Source: SKLM01 sp964542755
Lineage (GTDB): Bacteria > Chloroflexota > Anaerolineae > B4-G1
Assembly: GCA_964542755.1 (NCBI GenBank)
Contig: CAZIWL010000003.1
Span: 1 to 64,000 of the forward strand
Direction: 5' to 3'
DNA: 64,000 nt
The notes beneath the pieces are model-generated. The model ran no database searches, was not told the DNA's origin, and worked only from the letters and a program-made list of their open reading frames with translations. This document shows, one piece after another, positions 17,794-27,255 of this stretch. Each line of letters begins with the position of its first letter. Position 1 is the stretch's first letter. The position numbers were made by a program, and so were the translations under genes.

Positions 17794-17866
17794 ACAGTGT
17801 CAGCCCTAGCTGACAGTGTCAGCCCTAGCTGACAGTGTCAGCCCTAGCTGACAGTGTCAGCCCTAG
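17794..17866. repeat. 19-bp tandem palindromic repeat array (3.8 copies visible)
   Basis: Three exact copies of ACAGTGTCAGCCCTAGCTG plus a fourth of 16 bp. Within each unit TGTCAGC-CCTA-GCTGACA is a perfect stem with a 4-nt loop. The last copy supplies the TAG stop of the bactofilin gene. The array is cut by the scaffold gap, so its true length is unknown. It lies between convergent genes, where a row of hairpins could act as a two-way terminator. Confidence 0.9.
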
Positions 17867-18345
17867 CCGTCTTCTTCCTTCTCCTTCACCTTTGGCTCGA
17901 CATCGACAATCGTAGCCTTCGCCTCGGGCGCTTTCGACTCCTTGGGGGGCTCGATCATCGGAGGCTCAATGTCGCCTTGCATCGTGGTGTTGCCTCGGAG
18001 ATAGGCCCCCTCGTTGAGCAGGAGGGAGTTCACCGTCAGGTTACCCCAAACACGGCCGTTCTCCAGAATCTCCACCTTGTTGCCGTTGATGTCCCCCTTG
18101 ATCCCACCAGAAATCGAGATGTTGTGAGCGGAGATGTCCGCAATCACTTTGGCCCCTTCGCCGATGATCAAGTTCCCGGTGACATCAATCGTGCCTTCGA
18201 ACACCCCCTCGACCCGGGCCCCGCCATCCGACTGGATGTCGCCTCGGAAATGCGTGTTGGGACCGATGACTGTCTCGATCTCCAAGGCCTTACCAGGTGC
18301 CCTCTGCTTCGTGGGCTTATCCTCTGTCTTTCCTCTGCCGAACAA
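17863..18345 (-). CDS. Bactofilin (polymer-forming cytoskeletal protein)
   Basis: 160 aa. A short disordered N-terminus (1-22) is followed by a right-handed beta-helix (about 25-125) made of repeats such as GPNTHFRGDI, GVFEGTI, NLIIGEGAKVIADI, ISGGIKGDI and GRVWGNLTV, then a charged Pro/Glu/Lys tail. Bactofilins polymerise without nucleotide and recruit envelope or morphogenesis enzymes at the inner face of the membrane. The stop codon lies inside the last copy of the 19-bp repeat, so the extreme C-terminus (EKEEDG) could vary with repeat changes. Confidence 0.92.
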   Translation of the reverse strand: MFGRGKTEDKPTKQRAPGKALEIETVIGPNTHFRGDIQSDGGARVEGVFEGTIDVTGNLIIGEGAKVIADISAHNISISGGIKGDINGNKVEILENGRVWGNLTVNSLLLNEGAYLRGNTTMQGDIEPPMIEPPKESKAPEAKATIVDVEPKVKEKEEDG

Positions 18346-18394
18346 GTGTCCCTCCTCGTCTATCTAGGTGAAGCCTAAGTATTCCGACGCTTAT

Positions 18395-18421
18395 GGTATA
18401 ACAGCACAAACTCGCTGTCAA
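18395..18421 (-). promoter_or_regulatory. Possible promoter for the bactofilin gene
   Basis: On the minus strand TTGACA (18416-18421) is separated by 15 bp from TATACC (18395-18400), about 50 bp before the bactofilin start. The -35 is perfect but the spacer is short and the -10 is imperfect. It overlaps the end of the DUF4446 gene. Confidence 0.45.
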
Positions 18422-18912
18422 CCCTGGTCGGGAACAACAACCTTCCGCGCCTTCGAGAGAGCCTGTTCCTCCTCATCGGCCAGCGCTCGCGACGAGACCC
18501 AGTTCTCGATCGGTTTGGCGTAGACCCGAGTGGCGTCCCGGCCATAGAGGGCCGAGATGACCACACCGTCACCGTCAGCGTCCGCCATGGCCAGGGAGAA
18601 GCTCTGGTCGCCACCCGTGTCCTCAAAGGCACTGTATCGGACAAAGCCCACTCCCTGCACGCAGCGCACCAGGTTCCGGTCCATCTCGCCGACTTGCATC
18701 ACGAGGCGCTCCGTGCGCGCGTTGAGTTTTGAGAATCGCAAGGCCAACTGTTCGAGGGCAGCGGCGAATCTTGGCTCCTCCTCCATCGCGAAGAGATGCT
18801 CATACCGGTGTTCCAACCGCCGCAGCCGCGACTGCAGATCGAACACCCAGACGGCCCCAACCACCAGCAACAGGCTCAACGCCAGACACAGGATCAGCAA
18901 TGCAAGCTCCAT
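18418..18912 (-). CDS. DUF4446 family protein
   Basis: 164 aa from the ATG at 18912; a longer open frame upstream lies inside the DUF2723 gene and is not credible. An N-terminal membrane helix (about residues 2-20) is followed by a short coiled coil (LQSRLRRLEHRYEHLF) and the conserved core VGFVRYSAFEDTGGDQSFSLAMAD. The family is widespread in Firmicutes and Chloroflexota with no known function. The start lies 17 nt after the DUF2723 stop, so the two are probably co-transcribed. Confidence 0.85.
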   Translation of the reverse strand: MELALLILCLALSLLLVVGAVWVFDLQSRLRRLEHRYEHLFAMEEEPRFAAALEQLALRFSKLNARTERLVMQVGEMDRNLVRCVQGVGFVRYSAFEDTGGDQSFSLAMADADGDGVVISALYGRDATRVYAKPIENWVSSRALADEEEQALSKARKVVVPDQG

Positions 18913-18929
18913 GCTACGCCCCTTATCTC

Positions 18930-21392
18930 CTACTCGACACGCACCGTCCCGAGGATGACTCGGTCGCCGGCCAGGTCCCCTGACGAGTCTACCACAGGCA
19001 GACGCCGCTGTGAAGTCATCCCATACATGCCAACCTCCAACCGATAGTCGCCGGGCGGTACATCTCGGGGGATGGACAGCCGGTAGGGATCCAGAAACGT
19101 CTGCCCTGGAAGCCACTTTGGAAACCAAAGATACGTGGGAGCGGACCCGCCCAGAGGAGTGTAGTCCCAGCCTACCACCGGGCGTTCAGCCGCGTCAATC
19201 AAGTGAACAAAGACCGTGGCGCTATCGCGCGGGGATGCCAGCGCGCGCCACTCCAGCGTTAGGTGGAGTGACGCCCCCGACCTTACCACGATAGGCTCTT
19301 CCCAGAACGCCCGCCGCATCCGCAAGCCGGACCGAACGCGGGCCGCCATCAAGCCAATCTGGTTGTCTAGATTCGCCAGGACTGAATCGAGCACGCCAGC
19401 CGCCGGGCGCGTCTCCGGTGCCCGGACGCTCACTGTCGCTATCTCGTGAGTCATCTCGCCCGTGGAAAGGGGCAGCGAGGGACGACCACCGGACAGATCC
19501 GCGTAGCCCAGCCGCAAGGGGTAGTCGCCGGGCTCCATGTCAAACGGGACCGGTACCTCGTACCGTTCCACGACAATCTCCCCCGCCTGCCAATGGGTCG
19601 TCAGCAGCCGGCTGTCCGTCGTCCAACGCGCCTCGACGGTGCCCAGTTGGGCATACGGCATCCAGATCCCTCCCAGTGGCTCGTCAACCCTCTGATAGAG
19701 CGTCAACGCTAGAGGCTCTCCGGCACGCACGATCTTCTCCGGTAGGTCATAGCCCAAGATACCGATCCGGTCCTCCACTCTCACGTCCACTGGATGGGCC
19801 GGCTCGGCCTCCGTCACTGGCGGCGCCTCTACCCGGTAGAACGTCCCTTCCGGTATCATCCGAAACCCCGCCTGGCGCACTGGCGGCCGGAAATCCGGCA
19901 AATAGATCTCGCCAGCCTCGATATGGGACCAGACCGCCTCCGCCCAGGGCGTCGCGGTCGAGACGTACGTCAGGTCCAGGTCATCCTCGGTCACGCCCCA
20001 ATCCTCTGTGTAGGCGTGCACCCAGAGAGGGGTGAGATACTCCCAGGCCGCCAGCAGCACCGCTCCCTCCCTCCTGCCCTCGAACCGCCCCCGCACCGCC
20101 CTCACCCAGCGCTCAGCAGCCTCGAAATCGCGCAGTGAGATACCTCGTGAAAGGTTCTGTGCCCCTTGCCCCACCGGCCATAGCAGGAGAGCCGCTACAA
20201 GGACAAGGTGGAGCCACAAAGGAACAGCATCCTGCTGAGACGCGTCAGAGGGGCTCCGGCTTGCTCCTACAACACCGCTAACTCCTATCAGCAAGCCCCA
20301 CGCACCGACGCCGGCCAACCCGGCCAGAGCTGCAAAAGGCGGGAGTAGGTAGGCCATCACGTCCTGCACGGTGTTCAGGGTGAACGCTAGATGGCCGACC
20401 ACGAATCCTCCCATCAGGAGCGCCAGCCTGGGCACACGCCGAACCAAGAGGACCAACCCGACCGGAATCAGCAGGATGACGGGCAATGGGTACTGTAACC
20501 TAAGCAGGGACCAGAACACTAGCGTACGATCAAGCTGATCCGCCAATCCAAAGTGAAATAGGTTGACCCGCAGACCACGAGCGGTGATGTGGCGCGTGAA
20601 ACCATCCCAGGTGTTCATATCGGTTGGCCCGAAGGGCGCCGCGGGACTGCGCAGGGGATAGTAGAGGAGTGGGCTGAGACCGACGAGCACGGTGCTCGCC
20701 AGGATGACGAGCGTCGACCATCTAAACAGTTCCCGTCCCCGGACGCTCAGCATGAAGAGCCCATACGCAGGGACCCCCATTAGCGTGATCGGATGGTGGG
20801 TGACAGCGAGACCCATCGTAACTCCGAAGGCACCCAGCCAACCATCTCGGCCAGTGCGCCACCAGCGCGCCAGGAGCCACAGGTGCGTCACAGCTAGCCC
20901 AGCGCTCACGATATGCGCATTGGCGTGAATCGCGTGCTGCCAGAGGTCAGGGGCGGCCGCAAGAACGAGAGCCGCAAAAACCGCGGACAGGCATGGTACC
21001 ATCGCGTCCACGCTGACTGTCTGGCTTCCTTCGCCCCCCACATCTGGGTGCCTCTCTATCCAGGCAGACTGCATGTCCGACACCAACAAATACACGGCCG
21101 TCACAACCCATCCCCCTACGGCACTGGCAAGCAGATTCGTACGGAACGCGACGGTCCCAACAGGGACCGCCAGCTGCCAAAGCTTGGCCAGCAACGTATA
21201 GAAAGCATACCCCGGGGGGTGAGCGATGCCGAGAATGGCCGGAATGAACTGATACTCTGACGGATCACCGAAGAGCGTACCTGGAGCAGCCGTGGCAGCA
21301 TACAACGCGAAGGCAGACAGAAACAACATGCCGGGAATCAGGAACCGAAGCCTGGCGCCAGCTTCCCGTGAGGTGTCCGTCGTCGGTGCCAT
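18930..21392 (-). CDS. DUF2723 multi-spanning glycosyltransferase-like protein
   Basis: 820 aa from ATG 21392 (MAPTTDTSRE); an ATG 17 codons earlier is possible. The N-terminal half is a GT-C-like membrane domain with about ten helices, starting FLSAFALYAATAAPGTLFGDPSEYQF and AHPPGYAFYTLL, the first loop whose Asp is the likely catalytic residue in the family. After about residue 440 a soluble region holds two beta-sandwich-like segments (about 520-640 and 680-800) ending in a PPGDYRLEVGMYG strand. The family is related to protein O-mannosyltransferases and would use polyprenyl-phosphate sugars outside the membrane. It is followed by DUF4446 in the same direction. Confidence 0.85.
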   Translation of the reverse strand: MAPTTDTSREAGARLRFLIPGMLFLSAFALYAATAAPGTLFGDPSEYQFIPAILGIAHPPGYAFYTLLAKLWQLAVPVGTVAFRTNLLASAVGGWVVTAVYLLVSDMQSAWIERHPDVGGEGSQTVSVDAMVPCLSAVFAALVLAAAPDLWQHAIHANAHIVSAGLAVTHLWLLARWWRTGRDGWLGAFGVTMGLAVTHHPITLMGVPAYGLFMLSVRGRELFRWSTLVILASTVLVGLSPLLYYPLRSPAAPFGPTDMNTWDGFTRHITARGLRVNLFHFGLADQLDRTLVFWSLLRLQYPLPVILLIPVGLVLLVRRVPRLALLMGGFVVGHLAFTLNTVQDVMAYLLPPFAALAGLAGVGAWGLLIGVSGVVGASRSPSDASQQDAVPLWLHLVLVAALLLWPVGQGAQNLSRGISLRDFEAAERWVRAVRGRFEGRREGAVLLAAWEYLTPLWVHAYTEDWGVTEDDLDLTYVSTATPWAEAVWSHIEAGEIYLPDFRPPVRQAGFRMIPEGTFYRVEAPPVTEAEPAHPVDVRVEDRIGILGYDLPEKIVRAGEPLALTLYQRVDEPLGGIWMPYAQLGTVEARWTTDSRLLTTHWQAGEIVVERYEVPVPFDMEPGDYPLRLGYADLSGGRPSLPLSTGEMTHEIATVSVRAPETRPAAGVLDSVLANLDNQIGLMAARVRSGLRMRRAFWEEPIVVRSGASLHLTLEWRALASPRDSATVFVHLIDAAERPVVGWDYTPLGGSAPTYLWFPKWLPGQTFLDPYRLSIPRDVPPGDYRLEVGMYGMTSQRRLPVVDSSGDLAGDRVILGTVRVE

Positions 21393-21502
21393 CGATCGAG
21401 CTACTCCTGAGCAACCACTTTGTCGGGCCGGATATCTCGGCAAGCGTGACGAGGATCAAACGGACTGGTCACAGCCCGCGATAGAAGAACCGGAGGCTCA
21501 CG

Positions 21503-22051
21503 CTATGGAGCTGGAATGTACCCCTGCTCCTCAAGATAGCCAAGTACGTGCGCAACGCTCTCTTCGACCGTCTGCTCCGCCGTACGGCAGACGATCTCCG
21601 GGTTCGCGGGCGGCTCGTAAGGATCGGACACGCCCGTAAAATTGTCGATCTCGCCGGCAAAGGCCTGCGCGTACAGCCCCTTCACGTCCCGCTCGGCGCA
21701 GACCTCGAGCGGACAATCGACGAAGACCTCCAGGAAGCTCGCGCCTTTCTCGATCTCTCTTCTCGTGCGGGCACGACGTTCGCGGTAGGGCGAGATGAAC
21801 GAACAGATGACGGCCACATCGTTCCGGGAGAGCAGCTTTGCCACGAACGTGACCCGCTTGATGTTCTCGTCACGATCCTCTTTGGTGAAGCCCAGGTCGC
21901 TGGTCAAGTCTTTTCTCACGATGTCACCATCCAGTCGCTCGACCTTCAACCCCCGCTCCCTCAATCGCTCCGCCAGCGGCTCTGCAATCGCTGTCTTCCC
22001 TGCCCCGGAAAGACCCGTGAACCACAATGTGAATCCCTTCTGATCACACAC
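21503..22051 (-). CDS. cysC: Adenylylsulfate kinase
   Basis: 182 aa. It phosphorylates adenylyl sulfate to PAPS with ATP. The P-loop GLSGAGKT is at 13-20; LDGDIVRKDL, LGFTKEDRDENIKR and ICSFISPYRERR are the APS-binding and flexible-loop motifs, with the conserved FVDCPLEVCAERDVKGLY. It stands alone, without sulfurylase or PAPS reductase in the window. PAPS could supply assimilation or sulfation of surface glycans; the lack of assimilation genes nearby leaves this open. Confidence 0.94.
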   Translation of the reverse strand: MCDQKGFTLWFTGLSGAGKTAIAEPLAERLRERGLKVERLDGDIVRKDLTSDLGFTKEDRDENIKRVTFVAKLLSRNDVAVICSFISPYRERRARTRREIEKGASFLEVFVDCPLEVCAERDVKGLYAQAFAGEIDNFTGVSDPYEPPANPEIVCRTAEQTVEESVAHVLGYLEEQGYIPAP

Positions 22052-22170
22052 GATGTATCAACAACTCCTTATGTCAAGACTCAATCCGTGACCCAGGCAT
22101 CGATCTCCAGCCCCTCCCGCGCAACGCACGCCGCCCCGTCGTCGCTCGCTGGATAGCTCCAATGTGATCC

Positions 22171-22803
22171 CTAGGCCGCGTCCAATGCGCCGAGAGCGGC
22201 GCGCAGCTCCGTTTCGTCCACCGCCCCGCGCCGCAGTAGCCGCGGCGGGGACACGGAGCAATCAACGATTGTCGATGCCACGCCAACCCGGCTCGGGCCA
22301 CCATCCAGAATGATGGGTATGCGCCCAGCAAGCTGGGCCTCGACATCGTGCGCGGTGCGAGGACTGGCCTTGCCCGAGATGTTCGCGCTAGTCACAGCTA
22401 GCACGCCGCCCGCCTGCCGGATCAACCTCCGAGCCAGTGAGTGGTCTGGAATGCGCACCGCCACCGTCGGCCGGTTGCTCACGGTCGCGGAGACGGCGTC
22501 CGTCTTCCGCACGACGAGCGTCAACCCGCCGGGCCAGAATCTTCGGGGAAGAGCCTGGCACGACTCGGGAAGAATACCCACCCGCCCGAGCTCATCCCGG
22601 TCTGAGAGAAGCAGCGGGATCGGGAGGCCGCGTGAGCGTTCCTTGACCTGGTAAAGACGCTGCACAGCGTCCTCATCCCACGGGCTTGCGCCCAACCCGT
22701 ACACGGTGTCCGTCGGAAAGGCCACCAATCCTCCGGACACCAGCACATCGACGGCGCGGCGACACGCGGTACTGTTCTTTGCCTTGATGATCTCTGTCTT
22801 CAT
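22171..22803 (-). CDS. tsaC: L-threonylcarbamoyladenylate synthase (Sua5/YrdC/YwlC family)
   Basis: 210 aa from ATG 22803 (MKTEIIKAKNS). It makes threonylcarbamoyl-AMP for the t6A37 tRNA modification. Signature segments are GGLVAFPTDTVYGLGA, the KxR-type QVKERSRGLPIPLLL, FWPGGLTLVV, TVAVRIPDH and VTSANISGKASP. It is single-domain (no Sua5 C-terminal domain). The upstream extension in frame to 22872 is rejected for lack of homology. Confidence 0.93.
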   Translation of the reverse strand: MKTEIIKAKNSTACRRAVDVLVSGGLVAFPTDTVYGLGASPWDEDAVQRLYQVKERSRGLPIPLLLSDRDELGRVGILPESCQALPRRFWPGGLTLVVRKTDAVSATVSNRPTVAVRIPDHSLARRLIRQAGGVLAVTSANISGKASPRTAHDVEAQLAGRIPIILDGGPSRVGVASTIVDCSVSPPRLLRRGAVDETELRAALGALDAA

Positions 22804-23090
22804 CTCATGACAAGCACGACCGCCGCGAGCGTCGTTGCGCCCGTGGCGGCGTTGGATCCAGCTCACTGACATCGTCCCAGCAGCGCCTAGTATAGCACGC
22901 CCACCCGCTCTGTCAACCTCGGATTTCGCCCCCTCACCCGCCTAGCGAGCCGATCCATCAGCTGAGCCTGGGCGAAGAACAGTCCACAATTCGCAACTTG
23001 CATGGTATACTGGTCGTATAGGATTTTGGAACGGACAAAACAGCGGTCTGGGGTAACACTGGATCGCACCTATTCGCAGAGGAGGAGACT

Positions 23091-23495
23091 GTGAGTCTGT
23101 TAGGCAACATCGTCTGGTTGGTCTTCGGTGGCTTCGTGGCAGGCATGGAATACATCATCAGTGGCTTCCTGCTATGCCTGACCATCATCGGCATCCCTTT
23201 TGGGCTCAGATCGATCAAGCTGGGAATCTCCACCTTCGCGCCGTTCGGGAAGAAGGTCGTCGATGCAGAGCACCAGAGCCCCCTTAAGCTGCTCTTCGAC
23301 ATTGTGTGGATCGTCCTCTTCGGTTGGGAGATCGCGATCACGCATCTTGTGTTTGCCCTCATTCTCGCCTTGACGATCGTCGGCATACCTTTTGCCAAGC
23401 AGCATATGAAGCTCATCCCCGTGGCGCTTTTCCCGTTCAATATGGATCTGCGGCGCAACGAGCCGGGCGCGGGGCGCGACGCGAAACCGTTCTGA
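23091..23495 (+). CDS. YccF-family (DUF307) small inner-membrane protein
   Basis: 134 aa from a GTG, chosen because AGGAGGAG (23080-23087) lies directly upstream. Two copies of the same hairpin are visible: GNIVWLVFGGFVAGMEYIISG...TIIGIPFGLRS and FDIVWIVLFGWEIAITHLV...TIVGIPFAKQH, the internal duplication typical of YccF. Each copy has two hydrophobic helices ending in TIxGIPF. The function of the family is unknown. Confidence 0.9.
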   Translation: MSLLGNIVWLVFGGFVAGMEYIISGFLLCLTIIGIPFGLRSIKLGISTFAPFGKKVVDAEHQSPLKLLFDIVWIVLFGWEIAITHLVFALILALTIVGIPFAKQHMKLIPVALFPFNMDLRRNEPGAGRDAKPF

Positions 23496-23926
23496 GTAGG
23501 GTAGAAGGTACGCCGTTGGGTGGCGGATCAGCATCCTGAGACGAATCGCGGCGCCCGGCTCCATCCGCCCAGCCACGTGGTGTCCCAATCTCGCTTCTTG
23601 CCGGCACGTGGTGGGACGCAATCTGGCGCCTGTCTTCTCTCCGCCTCTGCGGCTACCACGAGCCGCTTCACAGTCGATCTATGCTCGATGCCTGCCTCCG
23701 GTGCACCGTAGATGGAACGGCGGCAGCGTGGGCAGAAGGACCCGGCTGGTCTCGGGGCGCGCGCTTGCCGGCACCGAATCCAGAGCCGTAGACACTTCGT
23801 CCGCTGGTCGCCGGACTCTGTTGAGCCCACCACAGTGCGTTGAGCAGGGCAAGTCGCACTGCTTCCTGGGGTTCCAGCGCCGGTCACCCTATGAGCTTCC
23901 GCACGGAGTCGTATGACAGGAGAGAC
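23496..23926. other. About 430 bp without a gene
   Basis: Neither strand gives a convincing gene. A short AGGAGAG near its end is the ribosome binding site of the following gene. No promoter match is strong. Confidence 0.4.
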
Positions 23927-24499
23927 ATGGACATTCCCAAGGCTGTGGAGACGAACCTCGCCGCTGACGAGAGAGTTCTCCACGTTGTTCGAGCCAGCAA
24001 GACCCTCAGCATAGACCTGACGCCCAATACGCTGGCCGTCACCGACCAGCGGGTGATCTTGGTCGACCATAAGGTCATGGGCCGCTACGAGTTGAAAGAC
24101 ATCCCTTACTCGAAACTGGAGACTGTCCACTTCGAGCAGGGCATCGCGGCCTCGCATTTCACCCTCAAGCCCGAGGACGGCGAGGCGATCGACGTCAGCT
24201 GGCTATCCAAGCAAGAGGCCAGGAGAGCCATCGAGACCATCAGGGACGCCCTGGACGAAATCGCCGTCGAGCCCGTATCCATCCAGCGCACCAAGAGGAT
24301 GCTGGGTCGCGAAGAGTGGGTGCTCCACAAGCCACAGGAGCTGGTCTACCGGCGGGCGGCTGCTGAACGCAAGGAAGAGAAACCATCCGACTCGGACGCT
24401 CTCGCTCGCCTCAGCGACTTGAAGAGGTTGCGGGACGAAGGGGCAATCAGCCAGGGAGAATACGACCAGAAGAAAGCAGAACTGCTCGACAAGGTCTAA
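23927..24499 (+). CDS. PH-like domain plus SHOCT domain protein
   Basis: 190 aa. Residues about 15-110 look like a bacterial PH fold (LAVTDQRVILVDHKVMGRYELKDIPYSKLE, split here for reading as a strand-rich segment), and 157-190 is a SHOCT domain (LSDLKRLRDEGAISQ plus a YDQKKAELL helix). The ATG at 23927 has AGGAG just upstream; the longer frame starting at 23840 is not supported. SHOCT domains often sit at protein ends and mediate oligomerisation. The role is unknown; no operon partner is visible. Confidence 0.8.
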   Translation: MDIPKAVETNLAADERVLHVVRASKTLSIDLTPNTLAVTDQRVILVDHKVMGRYELKDIPYSKLETVHFEQGIAASHFTLKPEDGEAIDVSWLSKQEARRAIETIRDALDEIAVEPVSIQRTKRMLGREEWVLHKPQELVYRRAAAERKEEKPSDSDALARLSDLKRLRDEGAISQGEYDQKKAELLDKV

Positions 24500-24954
24500 C
24501 CGAAGTTCCCATCGTGTAGGTGAGCCGCACAGGTTGTTTGGAGCAGACTGGCCGAACGGGTTCCCCTCCGCCCGGAGGTCGTTGATGACACGGGTCCCAC
24601 CGGACAGCGGCGCCTCAGCACTCTTGGGGTTCACCTCCGCCGCGATGGGGCACGACAGCGCTTTCTCGTGACCCGCCGCGACGGCGAAAGAGGATTGGTT
24701 CACGCAACTGTCCTCGTTCCGGGCCTCTAGAGTCTTGCCCCCGGGATGAGATGCCCGGATGCGAGCCGACGCGCCCGGGTACCTTCAGGTTCGACCGCCG
24801 GCGCAATCGACCCAAAGACGAATCCTAGATGAGGTTGGAGTCCGGGTTCCGCCCCCGAACACTGGGCGGCTCGGTCACTGTCGCCCCTGCGTCCCGCTTC
24901 ACGACGCCGTCGACCGGCCCTCCTCGAACAGGCGCTCCGGGCCGGCCTGGCTCG
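24500..24954. other. About 455 bp without a gene
   Basis: Lies between the SHOCT gene and the decayed transporter. It has no recognisable gene, promoter or terminator. It may hold further decayed sequence. Confidence 0.35.
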
Positions 24955-25790
24955 CTAACCGGCTTTCGCCTCCCCGGTGGGGACACCCAGCATACACACC
25001 GCCGCCAGTACGAAGAAGCCCGGCGTCACCAAGAAGATCATGCTGTAGTTGTTCCCCGTGAGACCGATCACCCAGCCATTCAAGATTGGACCCACCACAG
25101 CCGCCAGCGTCCCCGCAACGTACCACAGCCCCGTGTACGTCCCCAGGGAGGTCTCTGAGGGCGAGGCGTCCACCACCATCGGCAGACTGTTGACGTTCAC
25201 CGGCGACCAAGCCACGCCGCCGACGGTCAACAGGCCGACGATGGCTGGCACAGTCGGCGTGAAGAAGACCACAGCGAGTAACGTCGTAAGACTATCAGGC
25301 CAGCAATGATGGTCCGCTTCCGTCCGAAGCGCGTGGCAACGAAGCCGCTGAGTATGGGAAACAGACTGAGCGTGACGTAGGCGACGCTGAGGATTATGCT
25401 CGCCGTCGACTCGGTTACGCCGAGGGTGACCACCCCCTAGGAGCTGAAGAAAGCCTCGATGGCATTGTAGCCGCGAACCAAAAAAAGATCGTCAGGATGA
25501 GCAGTGTCAGGCTGCGCGCGTTCTCGCGCGGGATGTTGCGGATGGCAGCGAAGATCCCGAGGCCTTCGTCCCCCTCCGCCGCCGAGGCCACCAGTCCCCG
25601 CGGTTCCTTCACCTGCCACAAGAGCACTCCGACCGCGGCCAGCGCGACCAGGCCGCCCATGAGGTTGATCACCCCGTTCGCCTTCGAACGCAGGGCTGAG
25701 GGGACCAGGTCCGGCATCAGTGCGATGATGGGCGTGCGGAAGGCTGCCACGGTCAGCAGCATCATCGTCAGAGCCGCGAAGAATCCGCTC
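24955..25790 (-). pseudogene. Decayed MFS transporter (GPH/SLC45-like sugar symporter)
   Basis: Three minus-strand frames together spell one transporter. The N-proximal piece has FFAALTMMLLTVAAFRTP and DLVPSALRSKANGVINLMGG (the GPH/SLC45 loop); the next has GYNAIEAFF, then GVTESTASIILSVAYV with FVATRFGRKRT; the last has YTGLWYVAGTLAAVVGP and ends at 24955. Frame changes occur near 25480 and 25290, an in-frame TAG lies at about 25437 and a further stop lies near 25800, and the first helices are not recognisable. With at least three lesions this is a dead gene rather than one sequencing error. Confidence 0.8.
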
Positions 25791-25959
25791 TCTGGTCAAA
25801 TAGCGACTTCGTCCCAAAGTGCCAGGATGAGCACCGGCCAACCACTGCAATCCCGGTGCCAGAGGTACCGCCGCCTGGCAGTCCCATCCGGAGTATAGGT
25901 TGAGGACGTTAAGGGGGCCTTTGTCTGGCTTAAGGCGTCTTTGAGGGCTTCGCCCTGCG

Positions 25960-26499
25960 TCAGTCGGCGAGGGACCGGACCAAGTGGATATCCTCGGGCT
26001 CCAGCAGGTGGAGCGCGCGGTCAACCTCCTCAGCAAGGTGGAATCCCTGACTCATATAGAACCCAACCGCCGACTCGGACGGCGTCGCCGACACGTAAAG
26101 CCAATCGGCAGCGTCCGCCCTCGCCAGATCAACGACTCGGGTGAGGAGCCTGGTCGCGATGCCCCGTCGACGGTACCCATTAGAGACAAAGAGAGCGTCT
26201 AGCTGCGCCATCTGCTCGGCCAGCCCGTATCGTAAGACCGCGAATCCCACCAGAGCATCCGTCTCATCAAAGGCCCCGAGCATCGTCCCACCGCTCTCCA
26301 GGACGGTCACGACGCCCGCAGTGATATGCTCGACGCTGAAGCCGTCCCCCGTGGGCGGCCAGCGGGGCACCCGCCAATCTACAGACTCGGCGCGCAGTTC
26401 GCCATGGTCGAATACGTAGTTGGTCGTGACGTGCTCTGAGCGATCAATCTCCTCGATGCGCGCGACCTCCGATCGGTCCATTGAACGAATCGTGACCAT
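25960..26499 (-). CDS. GNAT-family N-acetyltransferase
   Basis: 179 aa from ATG 26499 (MVTIRSMDRSEVARIEEID); the open frame continues upstream with unrelated basic sequence. The acetyl-CoA motif A is LDALFVSNGYRRRGIATRLL (R-x-x-G-x-A), followed by ADWLYVSATPSESAVGFYMSQGF, the motif B helix. The substrate is unknown. It is a single gene next to the decayed transporter. Confidence 0.88.
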   Translation of the reverse strand: MVTIRSMDRSEVARIEEIDRSEHVTTNYVFDHGELRAESVDWRVPRWPPTGDGFSVEHITAGVVTVLESGGTMLGAFDETDALVGFAVLRYGLAEQMAQLDALFVSNGYRRRGIATRLLTRVVDLARADAADWLYVSATPSESAVGFYMSQGFHLAEEVDRALHLLEPEDIHLVRSLAD

Positions 26500-26697
26500 C
26501 TTCCCATCCCAATCAGCGTGAGGACCCAATCTCGATTGCGGGCCGCGGCGGGCAACTCGGCCCGGCTCCCGCGGGATCTGGCGCAGCAGCGGAAGTGCAT
26601 CCTCCTGGGAGACCCACCGACATACCAAGAGCCGGCGGCGGACGCCAGTGCAACAGCGGCGTCCAGACCACCGGCTCAAGCACTTAGGCGCGGACAC

Positions 26698-27255
26698 TTA
26701 CCGGTCGGCTGCCTTTCTCATCTTCATAAGCATGAAGAACATGCTGCCCAGCGCCGTGAAGAAAGCCAGTGCAATCTTGGTGACGTCGACCACCGGCTCG
26801 ACCTCCACGCCCTCCTCGGTGACGCTGATGACAGCAATAGGCCGACCGCTGGCACCGCCCCCACCGCCGCCACCGCCGCCCATGCCCACGTCCTTGCCCG
26901 CATCCTGCTCCTCGACCTGCGTCGAAGCCTCGGCCTGTCCAGAAACCCCCTCCGTTCTCTCCCCGCCCGCCAGGGTCACCCTCTCGTGGGGGTCCGAACT
27001 CTTAACATGCCCAGATTCGTGTCCCTTCTTCGGCTTGTCCTCGTCACCGGGGGTCGACCCACCTCCGAATCCGAATCCAACCCCGAGCCCGACGTTCACC
27101 TCGGCGGCGGTGATGACCGTCCGCCCTTCGAGTTCCATGGGCTCGCTAAACACGGCTCCGGGCTGCGCCACCACGTAGAGCTTCTCGATCAGCTCGACGG
27201 CCTGCTCATGCGTTTCAACCGACACCGCGGTCAGTTCCTTAAACGTCCCTTCCAT
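26698..27255 (-). CDS. GerW/YtfJ-like protein with Gly-rich linker
   Basis: 185 aa from ATG 27255. The N-terminal region (GTFKELTAVSVE, AQPGAVFSEP, TVITAAEVNVGLGVGFGFGGG) matches the GerW (YtfJ) family, named from spore proteins but present in many non-sporulating bacteria. A charged insert (about 75-120) and a nine-Gly run (about 132-140) precede RPIAVISVTEEGVEVEPVVD and a C-terminal hydrophobic helix (about 163-180). Its start lies inside the end of the upstream gene by 17 nt, so the two are translationally coupled. Function is unknown; membrane attachment is inferred from the last helix. Confidence 0.8.
   Translation of the reverse strand: MEGTFKELTAVSVETHEQAVELIEKLYVVAQPGAVFSEPMELEGRTVITAAEVNVGLGVGFGFGGGSTPGDEDKPKKGHESGHVKSSDPHERVTLAGGERTEGVSGQAEASTQVEEQDAGKDVGMGGGGGGGGGASGRPIAVISVTEEGVEVEPVVDVTKIALAFFTALGSMFFMLMKMRKAADR

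Noticed and set aside
17794..17866. CRISPR-like array
   Set aside because: The units are contiguous with no spacers and only 19 bp long; a simple tandem repeat.
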